Source: Cricetomys ansorgei
Taxonomy: Eukaryota; Chordata; Mammalia; Rodentia; Nesomyidae
Assembly (NCBI GenBank): GCA_026225945.1
Contig: JAMJFZ010002307.1
Span: forward strand, 3,799,001 to 3,863,000
Direction of reading: 5' to 3'
DNA length: 64,000 bases
The notes beneath the pieces were generated by a model that was given only the letters and a program-made list of their open reading frames with translations, did not search any database and was not told the DNA's origin. Below, piece after piece: positions 21,506 to 31,835 of the stretch; position 1 is the first letter of the stretch; each line of letters starts with the position of its first letter. Position numbers and translations under genes: made by a program.

Positions 21506-22353
21506 ATCCTAACCCATCCCTGGTCCCCCGCGCGATACGTGTAGCACTGAGGTAGGCGAGTTTAGCTTATCTTTCCCATGAGTCTTTCTTATTTCTGATG
21601 CCTTAGCTTCCGGACCTGTAATTCTGTTTAAACTTTTCATTCTTTACTCTCAACACCACTTATTAATTTCCAACCCTTATTTTAAAGTCAAAATAATTCA
21701 GATTTTCAAGACTCTTTCTTTATAAAGACTTTCTATCTCCTGTGAGGATTTTTACTTTAAATAGAATTATAGAATTATCAACTCTACATGCGAGTTGACC
21801 CTAGAGCGGATCCAGACTGCTGCCGCCTCCCACCCACCTCACGGCAAACAGTATCGTCTTTGCAGAGCATCGCTCAGCCTGGGTGTTTTTCATAGCGGTC
21901 ATTCATTAATTAGCATTGTTGGAAATGAATATTTAGAAGTTTTTTTTTTTTTTAAATAAGTCAGATTTTTCTTCCTTGTAACTGTATGCCATTGACCTTA
22001 GCTGTTTCATTTAATCCATTTCATTGATTGGGTTCCATTTGGCACTCTGTAGTACGTTAATGGTGAGGTTCTCAAGATTCTGTCTCTAGTAACTCTGAAA
22101 ACGCCCTTCAGTTAAGAGTCATTTAAGCTTAAACTTTCCTTTCCCCCACTGCCTTACACACTTAGTGTAGAGCAGACATGTGGCAAGTTCTTAATAAACA
22201 GCGCATTAAACCGTGTCAATAGACACTGTGTAAATGTGCATTTTCTCTTTCTCTGCAAACATACATAATCATGTATTAATCCAGAACAGCAGTTCACACC
22301 CAGTAGTGACGGTGACCAATGATTTGTGATGTCATCCACAACTTTAAAAATCC
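21505..22353. other. Unique, conserved-looking AT-rich sequence
   Basis: Repeat-free for over 800 bp, apart from a T run at 21941-21953. It includes cattcattaattagcattg (21900-21919), a homeodomain-type cluster. No coding evidence. Regulatory potential is inference. Confidence 0.3.
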
Positions 22354-22440
22354 ATGCTTCTCCTCTTCTTCTCTTCCTCTGTCTCCCTTCCCTCCCTTCC
22401 CCCCTTCCCCTCCTCTTCCTCTCTCCTTTCCTTCTCCCTC
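22354..22440. repeat. CT-rich pyrimidine tract
   Basis: An imperfect TCTTCC/CCCTTCC tract on the plus strand. Leu/Ser/Pro-rich frames through it are artefacts. Confidence 0.85.
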
Positions 22441-22519
22441 ATATTTCTTCCCAGCCCATTCACGTCTACCACGCGGAATACATTGATATCCAGGTTCCTC
22501 CAGTGTTCAGCACTTTTTT

Positions 22520-22625
22520 GTTTCCTTGGAACTGGCTCTCGTTATGGTTATGGATGACCTTGAACTCGTGATCTTCCTGTCTCTCCCTCTCAAGTGTTGG
22601 GGATAAAGTAGGTGTTACCTGTGCT
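22520..22625 (-). mobile_element. Degenerate B1-like SINE
   Basis: Antisense B1-like order: ttggaactggctctcgttat, gatgaccttgaactcgtgat, cttcctgtctctccctctca, gtgttggggataaagtaggt. Diverged. Confidence 0.6.
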
Positions 22626-22799
22626 TCCGGAACATTTTATGCCATGCTTTCTTAGTAAGAATTTCAGAGACATTAATCTACTTTCTGCAGGAAACACCAG
22701 CAGAAATCAAGTCTCTCTATGCTCTGAAAAGCGAGTGGGAGTCAGGAGTGTGGACAATGGGCCCCGACCGCCGTCCTGCATGGCCGGTCTTGGACAACT

Positions 22800-22945
22800 T
22801 CTGAAACCACTTTTTGCCCAGTTTTTCCATCTCTGAAATTGAATAATAGTGCCTATTTCACAGAGATCTAAGCACTAAATGAATTAATGTATATAAAGCA
22901 CATAGGACACACATCTAGACTTCAATAAATGTTATTATTGCAAAA
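22800..22945 (+). mobile_element. MIR element
   Basis: The MIR 3' half is recognisable in order: tttttccatctctgaaattg, aataatagtgcctatttcac, aatgaattaatgtatataaa, gcacataggac, and the diagnostic end ttcaataaatgttattattg. Confidence 0.75.
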
Positions 22946-22979
22946 AGCACTCACCAGCAGCAGCAGAAAAAAAAAAAAC

Positions 22980-23544
22980 CTTATCATGAAGATAGTGTAG
23001 GAAATTGCTCTAATGACTCCCCAGTAATCAGATCCACTCCCCTTTATTTTCTGCAACTCCACAGACCTTAATTTTCTTTAAGAGAAATTCTTAGGATTTT
23101 TCTTTTTAGCAAACATCCAGAAAAGCTTTGCAGCGTGGGGGCACTTTGCTTTTGAATAAAAGTCCTTTTTTTTTGTTTTTTCCTTTCAAATGTTTGTTAC
23201 AAAATGGCCAAGTGGCTCTCCTCCTCAGCATGACCTTCCCCTCTGTCTAATTGCTAGAGAACTTAAAGTCACAAATAAATGTAACGCCATCAAAGTAATT
23301 TGGGCTGATAGGTCATGGTGATGATAGTAATAGGAAATCGTAGGGTATTACAGAATTTCGCAAGAGGCTTGTTATCCATTCTGCCATGTTAAATGACAAT
23401 GGTCACTCAGCAGGAGCTGAAGTAAACCATGTGCCACATCTTGCCTTTCACTGGGGGACACTAGCTACATTTAGGGGGACCTTGAGAGGCCATGGTCATG
23501 CTGAGTATGTTTTTCAGAATAGGGAGTGTTAAAGTAGTGTTAAA
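22980..23544. other. Unique sequence
   Basis: No repeat or gene is recognised after an A run at 22968-22979. A T-rich patch occurs near 23167-23187. Confidence 0.4.
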
Positions 23545-23700
23545 TAAAGCTGATTGTGGTGGTGGTCAGCACCACTGGGAGACAGAGACAAGAAGATCAG
23601 GAGTTCAAGCTCATCCTTGGCTGCACGTAAGGCTAGCCTAGGTTATATGAGATCCTGTCTCATAAAACCTAGCAAACAAACTAAATAAATAAATAAACAA
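23545..23700 (+). mobile_element. Degenerate B1-like SINE
   Basis: B1-like order: gattgtggtggtggtcagca, actgggagacagagacaaga, agatcaggagttcaagctca, gagatcctgtctcataaaac, and an (AAAT/CAAA)n tail. Confidence 0.7.
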
Positions 23701-23737
23701 AAGACAGTATCCTGGGCCTGAAGTGCTGTCAGCTGAG

Positions 23738-23885
23738 GGCTGGAGACAGGACTCAGTGGTTAAAAGAATGTGCTGCTCTTGCAGCATAGTCAAGTTCAGC
23801 TGACAGCACCTACTTTGGACTGCTCATAACTGCCAGCTCCAAGGATACCCATTCCCTCTTCTGGCCTCAATGGTACCAGCAGATA
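23738..23885 (+). mobile_element. B2/B3 SINE
   Basis: A tRNA-like head (agggctggagacaggactca) is followed by gtggttaaaagaatgtgctg, ctcataactgccagctccaa, and cccattccctcttctggcct. Its tail opens into the large CA/CATA array. Confidence 0.8.
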
Positions 23886-24462
23886 CACACACACACACAC
23901 GTATGTATACACAGATACATGCATACACATACACATACATTCACATACATACATATACATGCACATACATGCATACACATGCATACACATACATTCACAC
24001 ACACATATACACATACATGCACACACACATACACACATACACATACATTCATACATAAATACACACATACACAGACACACACACACATACACATACACAC
24101 ATACACACACATGCACACACACATACACACATACACATACACCCACACACACATACACACACATACATTCACACACACATATACACATACATGCACACAC
24201 ATACATACACACATACACATACATTCATACATAAATACACACATACACAGACACACACACACGCATACACATACACAAATACACATACATGCACACACAC
24301 ATACACACACACATACACACATACACCCCCACACACATGCACACACACATACACACATACACCCCCACACACATACACACACATGCACACACACACAATA
24401 TGCACATGTACACACACATACACACAAACACACACACACACATGCACACACACAAATAAAAA
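23886..24462. repeat. CA/CATA array with higher-order repeat
   Basis: About 577 bp of CACA, CATA and CATGCA units extend the B2/B3 tail. A longer pattern recurs with a 174-bp offset: the block beginning at 23993 (attcacacacacatatacac) repeats at 24167. A shorter repeat with CCCCC interruptions occurs at about 24318-24375. The poly-His/Thr and Cys/Val frames up to 222 codons are artefacts. Confidence 0.95.
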
Positions 24463-24603
24463 TACTATAAAACTTATAACTAATAGTGGGTTCCATATGC
24501 TGAGAGAGGGCTGGGCAAAACTGGCTCTTTAACACTAATATCTTAAAAATGTTTGTGTTGCAGAGAATTCAGAAGTCATCGTAAAATACCTTTCTCTTAA
24601 TGT

Positions 24604-24606
<3 letters not shown>

Positions 24607-24636
<30 letters not shown>
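24607..24636. repeat. (AC)n microsatellite
   Basis: A short, uninterrupted AC run in otherwise unique sequence. Confidence 0.95.
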
Positions 24637-24638
<2 letters not shown>

Positions 24639-25030
24639 TCATGTGTGTAATGTCATGAACACAAGAAAATAAACCTTCCAAAATCTTGGCCTCTCTTAAA
24701 TACGTAGCATAAGAATACACAAGAAAATGACACGTCCGGGGATATGGATTACTGAAATTCTGCTTTCTCTTGCACCTTACTTTACTTTTCAGTCTTACTT
24801 TACATTAAATACCCCTTGTCTTCAGGGAAGAAATATTTAAAATCTACTTCCACTTAAAGGGTATTTGGATGTGTCTGTGTTTCTGCCTAAGCCAAAGCAG
24901 GTGCCCCAAACCTGGGCCAGCCCCTTCCCCTTGGCTCAGCATGCCCTCATGAAGGGTTAACAGAGAAGCCCTCTATTGTACTCCTGAAAGCCCAGTGGGC
25001 TCTTTCAGGAGACTCCAAACAATGGGCTCA
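24637..25030. other. Unique sequence
   Basis: No gene or repeat family is recognised. It leads without a break into the motif-rich block at 25031-25150. Confidence 0.4.
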
Positions 25031-25150
25031 GTGAGGCTGTTCTGTCTAATTACTCAAAGACAGGGATGTTAAAGAGGAATTAATGACAGTTGACAAGTGC
25101 AATTAATAATTATAGCTAAGCCGGGAGTCATGCAGAAGGCGGACGACAAT
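25031..25150. promoter_or_regulatory. Candidate enhancer-like block with homeodomain/TALE motifs
   Basis: Within about 70 bp there are CTAATTAC (25046-25053), GAATTAATG (25078-25086), a TGACAG/TTGACA pair (25084-25095) and CAATTAATAATTAT (25100-25113). These match core sites of homeodomain and TALE (MEIS/PBX-type) factors. The surrounding DNA is repeat-free. Motif density alone does not prove function, and such cores are frequent in AT-rich DNA. Confidence 0.3.
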
Positions 25151-25287
25151 AACTGGGTGGTTGTACATGGCAGCATGCATGCATCCCTGGTGCTCTCTGT
25201 GTGAGTTTAAAGTGAGAGGCTTTGTGTGGCCTGGGCACACTTCATGCTGGTAGGGCAGAAACAAATTCAGTGACTCTAATTCCCTCT

Positions 25288-25452
25288 CTCAGTTCTCTCC
25301 TCTCCTCTCCTCTCCTCTCCCCCTCTCCTCTCCTCTCCTCTCCCTCCTCTCCCTCCCCTCCCCTCCCCTCCCCTCCCCTCCCCTCCCCTCCCCTCTCCTC
25401 CCCTCCCCTCCCCTCCCCTCCCTCCCCTCCTCTCCTCTCCTCTCCTCTCCAC
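25288..25452. repeat. CCTCT/CCCTCC pyrimidine tract
   Basis: Roughly 165 bp of pure pyrimidine on the plus strand, changing between CCTCT and CCCCT units and back. The symmetry gives mirror repeats. Pro/Ser/Leu and Gly/Glu/Arg frames through it are artefacts. Confidence 0.96.
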
Positions 25453-26039
25453 CACATCCCTCTTCTCTTCCTAATTCTGTCCTGCTATCAACTCTGTCAG
25501 TGGAAGAAGCAGTGTAACTTAAAAACCTTACCAGAAGCTGTGCAAGCTTCCCTTGCTCCCACAGTCAGCTGGTTGGACAAAGCTACTTAAAATTCCCACT
25601 GGGAAAGTGGAAGAAGGGGCAGGGAAAAGGGTGGGGCACAAGAGGAATTTCCATATCAAAGACCAAGGCTTTGGCTCTGGCTGGTAATTAAAGCACCCCA
25701 GTTTCATCTTCATGGTCAAGTCATGAAAGGAAAAAAAAAAAAAATTAGAATTCCCCAGGCCCTTCAGATGGCAGAGAGGACAGCCTTAAATTAGATGAAA
25801 GTTGAGCTAAGACATATCTAACCTAACCTGGCCAGGTTTTATGTCTGATAGAATCTGTGCTGTCCCTCAAGCAATTTCTAAATACCATCTCATCTCTCCG
25901 CTGCCTGGTTAGAAAGGAGTGGTGGCTGCCTATCCTTCGCTGCTGCTTGTATCTCAGGCTTCCCCAGTTTGCAGAGGGTATCAGTCTTCCGTACCCACTG
26001 CCATGGTGACTGCCCACGGAGGGAGGGGGCTGTAAACTT
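25453..26039. other. Unique sequence
   Basis: No repeat or gene is recognised other than a 15-base A run near 25730-25744. Confidence 0.4.
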
Positions 26040-26480
26040 TAAGCAGAAGTAACTTGTTCTGAGACACTTGTTCAGTCATGGGTCCTTGTCGGCATGACTT
26101 ACTGTACACTTGTATTTTTAAAACACTTCGACTGGACTTGGACTTGCTACAAGTGCTGCCACGCCTCTCACATTGATTGCTGGGGCTGTGTCAGTGTGTC
26201 TTCTCCAACGCTCCCATTTGCGAAGCCATTGCTTTATGAAATAATTAAGTTGAAGTACGGGACGTACATGCAGTTTCAAATTTGTTAAATGAGAAGGCCA
26301 TTTGTGTTCCGGGAAAGGAAGACTTAAACGTCTTATTCCATTTTTTGGATGGGATGTTAAACTGAGATCTACCTCTCTATTCATTAAGGATTGCAGAGCT
26401 TTTTCTTTTTTTTTAAATGAGTAGAGAAGCCTGGCCAAACTCTAATGTAGATAATTACATTCCACCTCCCTAATTCCCTG
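26040..26480. other. Conserved-looking non-coding block
   Basis: Repeat-free, with gaaataattaag (26238-26249), retained CpGs at 26214-26266, and no simple repeats except a T run at 26401-26415. Compatible with a conserved non-coding element, but no comparison was possible. Confidence 0.28.
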
Positions 26481-27294
26481 GCTGCTTTAATTGGGAACAA
26501 TTCCACTTTACATTGCCCTTACTGTGCGCCTTTAAACTTCCTTTTGGCTTGCCCTTTGTCCTTCATAAGATGTCGTGTCCCCTACAGCCTTCAATTTGGG
26601 GTAAGATAAATAACCTGGCCAGAGAGCAGTACTTACATCACAACAAAACCATACGCTGAATCCTCCACCTTCAAGTGACGCGGGGCCCGGCTTTCTCGGG
26701 AAGTGGAGAGCTGTTGGTTTTCCCAGCACCGTTAGCCCACACATTCTCAAAGTCTTCATGTCAGGGTTGATACTTGGTTCTTGGAAGGGCAAAAGAGCTT
26801 TATGTATTCCATGTAGGCAGCAGTGTGTCTGGTGTAGTGACATCCTATCAGGAAGCAATTAGGAGGAACGGCAAAGGTTCATGGGTAACAAGAATGGTAC
26901 AGATCATGTGGAGAATACTGTCCTTGGAGCAAGCGAACCTTTGATTTGTGAGAAAAGAGAAGCAAGTTTCAGCACTCACCACTATGCTTGTTGCCTTGTT
27001 TCTGTTTTATTCACAGTAGGACAGTCCTTGTTAAGAGCCGGAACAACGTCTTCTAGTTTCTATGGAGCAAAGTGGGTTGGCCACTGGGGTATAATTAACA
27101 ATGATGTAGAGTTTTCAGCAGACAACAGTCCGAGCACTTCAGACACAAAAGAGCAACCACCCACATCCGCACTGGTAGCCTTTAGTAGTCCAAGAAAAGA
27201 GTTAAAAGTGCATGTTTGGATGTAGTGATACATATTCTAACCCTGGCCTCTAAGAGAGTGCATTGACCCTTGATAGCACAGGACAGTTAAGAAC
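26481..27294. other. Unique sequence
   Basis: No repeat is recognised. The plus frame at 26881-27225 (114 codons, ATG start) has mixed composition but no recognisable domain, no Kozak purine at -3 and no polyadenylation signal, so it is not called a gene. Confidence 0.4.
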
Positions 27295-27412
27295 CCCCGA
27301 ACTTACAAGGCTGAGGCAGGAGGATCTCTGAAAGTTTGAAGCTGGCCTTTGGCTATGAGTTACGATCCAGTCTGGGCCACAGAGTATGAAGACAAAGAAC
27401 AAAACCACAAAT
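27295..27412 (+). mobile_element. Degenerate B1-like SINE
   Basis: B1-like text in order: acttacaaggctgaggcagg, aggatctctgaaagtttgaa, gctggcctttggctatgagt, cagtctgggccacagagtat, and an A-rich end. Diverged. Confidence 0.6.
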
Positions 27413-27599
27413 ATATATGTAAAAAATTCTGTAAAAATGTATCCCCATGAGACACAGTCCATCTTCCCTGGTGTGCAGTGTTATCTTGGTGACCAAATGG
27501 AAGCTGTTAGTGACACCTGACAGGCAGCTATAGGTAGCCCAGGAAATGAAAGATAATGACTTTGATGATAATTAACTTTGATTTTTCTGAATCCTATGT

Positions 27600-27815
27600 C
27601 AACAACTCTTGAGACCACAATTGTCCCAAACACCCTATTGATACCAGCTCATTTACTTCTCTCTGAAACAGTTAGGTGTTGACAATTTGCTCCCATTTTA
27701 TAGCTGAGAAAACTGAGGCACTGGGGAGTTAAGTGCCTTACCTCACACTTAGAGCTACGGCATAGAATAAGTAGCAAATGAGCTCTATAAGATTCTAGAA
27801 TTCTGTTATTTTTAC
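27600..27815 (-). mobile_element. MIR element
   Basis: The antisense MIR core is clear: ctcccattttatagctgaga, aaactgaggcactggggagt, taagtgccttacctcacact, followed by a diverged 5' part. Confidence 0.7.
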
Positions 27816-28344
27816 TTCCATGCCTTAACAGCAATTACAGTCAGCAGTAAAGAACTGGAATCATACTTCTCTTCTTGCACAGAGAAGTGAGGGTTTCAGA
27901 ATTAGACTTTACTGTATTACCCAGCAAAGACTAAATATCAACATTGCGGTGAAGAAGGCGACTCACGTCTCTTCTCCATGATCACACTGTTCTGGGCTCG
28001 GCAACTTCTCAGGGCCGTTCTGTTCTCACGTGCTTATGGCGTGCTTATGGCATGCTTCCTGTTTCTCCAGGAGTCACCGCCTTTCGGCCTTTTCCTTCCT
28101 CGCGCTAAAGACAACGGAAACACAAAGGACTAGAGGGCACTTGCGGAGAAGAGTGGGGTCGATGGTGTCGGTTCTAGTCTTGAGTTTCCTAGGTTTCATG
28201 GTGGAATCCTGACGGTTGACATCAATAATTGATGAGTCAAAAATCTGACCTCAGAGGCTTCTCGGGTGACCTGTCACGTTATAGAACCAAGATGTTAAGA
28301 CAAAAAGATGCACACGTGTTTTCCAAATCATTTCTAATTTCTAA
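27816..28344. other. Unique sequence
   Basis: No repeat or gene is recognised. Several CpGs are retained at 28020-28215. Confidence 0.4.
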
Positions 28345-28545
28345 ATTGTATTCTACTTATTTGTGTGTGTGTCTGTCTGTCTGTCTGTCTGTCTGTGTGT
28401 CCACATGTCATATGTCAGGATGTGCATGTGAGGGCAGAGGACTTGTGGGAGTCAGTCCTCTCCTTCCACAGCGTGGGTCCTGGGAACTGAACTCAGGTCC
28501 TCAGGCTTGGTAGCAGACACTGTGACCTGCTGAGTCATCTTGCTG
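28345..28545 (-). mobile_element. Short tRNA-derived SINE with TGTC tail
   Basis: Antisense order: (TGTC)n at 28369-28396, gtgagggcagaggacttgtg, ggagtcagtcctctccttcc, ggtcctgggaactgaactca, gtgacctgctgagtcatctt. It is the same family as the copies at 15840 and 44690. Confidence 0.72.
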
Positions 28546-28784
28546 TGAAGAGCTAAGCAAGCCTTCAGATAGTGATCTTTCTCTGGGGCAGAAGTTCCTG
28601 CACCGGGATTGCCAGGTGGGTGGGCGCTCCCCTCTGCACTGGCTTCCGCTGCTCTGCCCTCTTTTGTCTTTCTCTTTGTTCCCCTTCCTTTCCTTTGCTT
28701 CCTTTGTCTTTCTTTTCTTATCTGGTGTCTCCATGTTTCTCTCTTGTTTCCCAGCCCCAGCGCATCATTTTCTGCTTTAAAAAA
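28546..28784. other. Unique, CT-rich sequence
   Basis: A pyrimidine-biased stretch at 28655-28755. The open frames on both strands follow the base bias and show no domain. Confidence 0.4.
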
Positions 28785-29659
28785 CTTGGCTGCAGGGGCT
28801 CTGGAATGAATAAAAATGTAATCCACACTGTGCCCATTGTGCGCTCTCATTTGTTTGTTGCCGTATCGATTTATCAGCAGAGGGAAATTACTTGCTGGAA
28901 GAGAGGATGCCAGTCAGAATGACATTTATTTCATAGTACAAGGAGGCTCTCCAGCGCGTTTCCATGTAACCCAGATATTGGAGCTGTAAAAGGGCTTGTA
29001 ACAAGGTTTAGTGCTATGATTAGATCGTGTGGAGCACCTTGCTTTCAGAACAACAGGCACTCTGCAGGGGCTGGGCCTCGGGTTACGGTCAACCCCTCTT
29101 CTCCTTTCTTCTTTAGCATAGATACGGAATCCGGCTTTCCCCTCCCCAACTAACTGCTTCTGTTGCAAAAGCCAAAATTGTGCGGACTTTATAGGAGAAT
29201 AAAAGAGGTGTGTTTTGAAATGCCTGCAGCTCTCATGACACCAAATTAAATGTAAAACTAGATGAAGCCCTCGGCCTATTAATCCCCTTAACTTTTTTTG
29301 ACTTTTACCCTTTATTTTGGAGAAATTGTTTCATTTTAATTCACCAAAGCGAATCTTTTCATTCAGTGATTGTAACTTACATGTGCTGAAGGCTATCAAT
29401 TACCTGTGAAACCAAACACGTTTCTCTGCAGAAAACGAAGGAAAGGGCAAATTGTAACAGCAAGAGGCTTTGGTTCAGATATGAGTGGTAAATTTCTGAG
29501 ATGTTTGCTCTTATTGGTTGAGGAATTGAGGAAATTAGCTTGTTTTATCATCAACCTGGTTTTTTGATAAGGTTGATAGACCTAGGAGTTTCCTCAAAGC
29601 CAGAGTCCTTGATGAGAGACAGATGTCTGTCTACTACGGAATCCTTTATTTGTAATTAT
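28785..29659. other. Conserved-looking non-coding block
   Basis: Nearly 900 bp without recognisable repeats, containing ATTAAATG, CAATTACC and TTAATTC-like AT motifs, for example around 29240-29400. No coding evidence. Constraint is an inference from the absence of repeats. Confidence 0.28.
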
Positions 29660-29876
29660 GTTTCTCTAGAAAAAATTAGTGGATGAGTGTTCGCTTGCAT
29701 GTATATATGTGCACCACGTACATGCCTGGTGCCCTCAGAAGCCAGAAGAGGGCATCAGATTCCTTGAAACTGGAGTTATAGATGGTTGTGAGACAACATA
29801 TGGGTGCTGGGAATTGAACCTGGGTCTTTTGCCAAGGCATCCAATGCTCTTAGCCGCCCAAGTGTGTCTTCAGCCT
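29660..29876 (-). mobile_element. B3 SINE
   Basis: Antisense B3: agccagaagagggcatcaga, ttccttgaaactggagttat, gctgggaattgaacctgggt, then a head complement with gctcttagccgcccaagtgt. Confidence 0.87.
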
Positions 29877-30039
29877 GTTTTATAAGAATACACAGAATGG
29901 GTTTCTTTTCCTTACAACTTGCTCCACAGCCTAAGTTTGTTCATTTGGCGACAATGCTGTGGTGGCCATGAGTGACACTTTCAGGATTAAAAGTGAATGC
30001 TAAGTCTGAGCTCTGCTTTTACAGACTCATGCACGTCTC

Positions 30040-30118
30040 TTTCTTTGTGGTGCTAGAGATTGGACTTAGGGCCTTGTACATGCTCAGAAAGTGTGCTGCC
30101 ATTGGCCTGTGAATCTAG
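30040..30118 (-). mobile_element. Degenerate ID-like SINE
   Basis: Antisense ID order: gtggtgctagagattggact, tagggccttgtacatgctca, then a diverged A-box side ending in tctagcc. Old copy. Confidence 0.6.
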
Positions 30119-30139
30119 CCTAAGGGCTTTTATTGCCTC

Positions 30140-30140
<1 letters not shown>

Positions 30141-30184
<44 letters not shown>

Positions 30185-30214
30185 ATGTGTGTGTGCACAT
30201 GTGTGAGTGTGTGT
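30141..30214. repeat. (GT)n microsatellite
   Basis: A GT run with CATG interruptions towards its end. Confidence 0.95.
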
Positions 30215-30449
30215 AAAGGAATATAGGGACACATGTTTATATGTGAAATATGCAGGACTGTGTACATTTGTGGAAGAGTGCAGAGGCTGGAGGATGGCAG
30301 CTGCTGTCCTTTATTATTATTGACCTTGAGACTTTGAGTAACTCCTTTAATGACTGTGTTTGTGATGTTAAAGGGAGTGAGCTGTGACAGAAGGTATTGT
30401 GTTGTTAATTCTGTGTATGATGTGTGTAGTGGGTATAATATTGGTATGT

Positions 30450-30781
30450 GAGATGTGTGTGTACATGCTTATGGTGTATGTGTGTACATGCCTCATGTGC
30501 TTATAGAAACCAGACACTGATATCAAGCCTCTTTCTCTGTCACACACTATCTTTTTTTGTGTGCCAGGGTTTCTCACTGAGCTGGAGCACAATGTTTTGG
30601 CTACAGTGGTTGCCAGCAAGCTCCAGTGATCTGCTTGTCTCCGACCCCACACCAGCACCCACAAATGAGGTTACAGACACATGCCACCATGCCTGGCTAT
30701 TCACACGCATGCTGGGGATCCATCTCAGGCCGTCATGATTGCATAGCCAGCACTTCCCCATTTGACCATCTTCCCAGCCCT
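30450..30781 (-). mobile_element. B4 SINE
   Basis: Antisense B4: ccagggtttctcactgagct, ggttgccagcaagctccagt, ttacagacacatgccaccat, gcctggctattcacacgcat, gctggggatccatctcaggc, ending with accatcttcccagccc. Confidence 0.85.
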
Positions 30782-31569
30782 GTTCTATTCTACCTTAGCA
30801 CTAAGAGCAGAAGAGAGAAGCTACAAGTGGCAGTGCGTCCTTTAGCGTAACTAGTATTTAATGTTTGGAGATTATCTGGGCACCGAGAGAGAGGTTTTAC
30901 AGGACCAAAAGGAATAATATGTTTCCTTATCTGTCCCAAGAGTCTTAGCGGCCAATCTGCTTGTAACAAAGGCAGGCCAACAAGAGAAAACATAAAGCAT
31001 TTGTGTAATCCAAGTTTTTACACTCCATGGGAATGTAAAGATCCAAAGACCTGGGAGCAAAATATGTTTCCTGTTTACCTTCCATGGATAATGAACATTC
31101 CTGGAAATTGTGATTGGGCCAATGGTGTGTTAAAATGCCATTGACTGGGAGAGGGAAGACCCAGCCAGGTCTCCCCCTACAAGGCATATGGGATACCTTC
31201 CCACTGGGCATGGGATTGGGCTCTTCTGGAATGAGGATCTTCAGGATAGGAGGAAAGCAGAGGGGGCAGGGGGGAGTAACAGTTTTGGGTTTTATGGCTT
31301 CTTTGGCTAGGAGGAGTCTCACTTCTAGAACTCATCTCAAAGCAAGGAATTCTGGTCTCTGGAGTGACAGACAGGAAGACTGAAGAGAGGGCTCTTGCCT
31401 GAGGCCTTTCTGTCTCCCTGAATTTAATACCTCGGTATGTGAAGGGCCCCATGACTTTGGAGCCCCAGCAGAATGGGACATTACCCTACTATTGAGTGTC
31501 TAAACTCTCACCCAGATTTTGTCTGTAGTTGGTTGGTTTAGCATACATAGGATAAAGAATTATTAATAC
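30782..31569. other. Unique sequence
   Basis: No repeat family or gene is recognised. The longest open frames (125 codons, minus) show no domain. Confidence 0.4.
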
Positions 31570-31835
31570 AGTGGAGATGGAGAGATGGCCCAGCAGGTGA
31601 GAGTACTCACTGCTGTAGTTAGGGAGCTGGTTAGGTTTCTCATGTCTACATGGTGACTCACAGCCATCTCTCACTCCAGAATGAGGATCTAGCCTCATCT
31701 AGAGATCTAACGCCCTTTTGTGGTCTCTGTGGGCACCAGGTGCACACACGGTGGTGGTACACATATACAATGCAGGCAAAACACTCAGACACACAAAATA
31801 AAAGATAAATAAATCATTAATTTTTTTTAAAAGAA
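31570..31835 (+). mobile_element. B2/B3 SINE
   Basis: Head ggagatggagagatggccca, then caggtgagagtactcactgc, ggtgactcacagccatctct, aacgcccttttgtggtctct, and an A-rich tail with ataaataaatcatt. Confidence 0.83.

Noticed and set aside
23867..24535. 222-codon minus-strand open frame, Cys/Val-rich, and overlapping His/Thr frames
   Set aside because: They are translations of the CA/CATA array. Composition is purely repeat-driven.
25222..25590. Ser/Leu/Pro-rich 122-codon plus frame
   Set aside because: Most of it is the CCTCT tract.
26881..27225. 114-codon ATG-started plus frame
   Set aside because: No recognisable domain, no promoter, no splice support. Open frames of this size are expected by chance in 64 kb.
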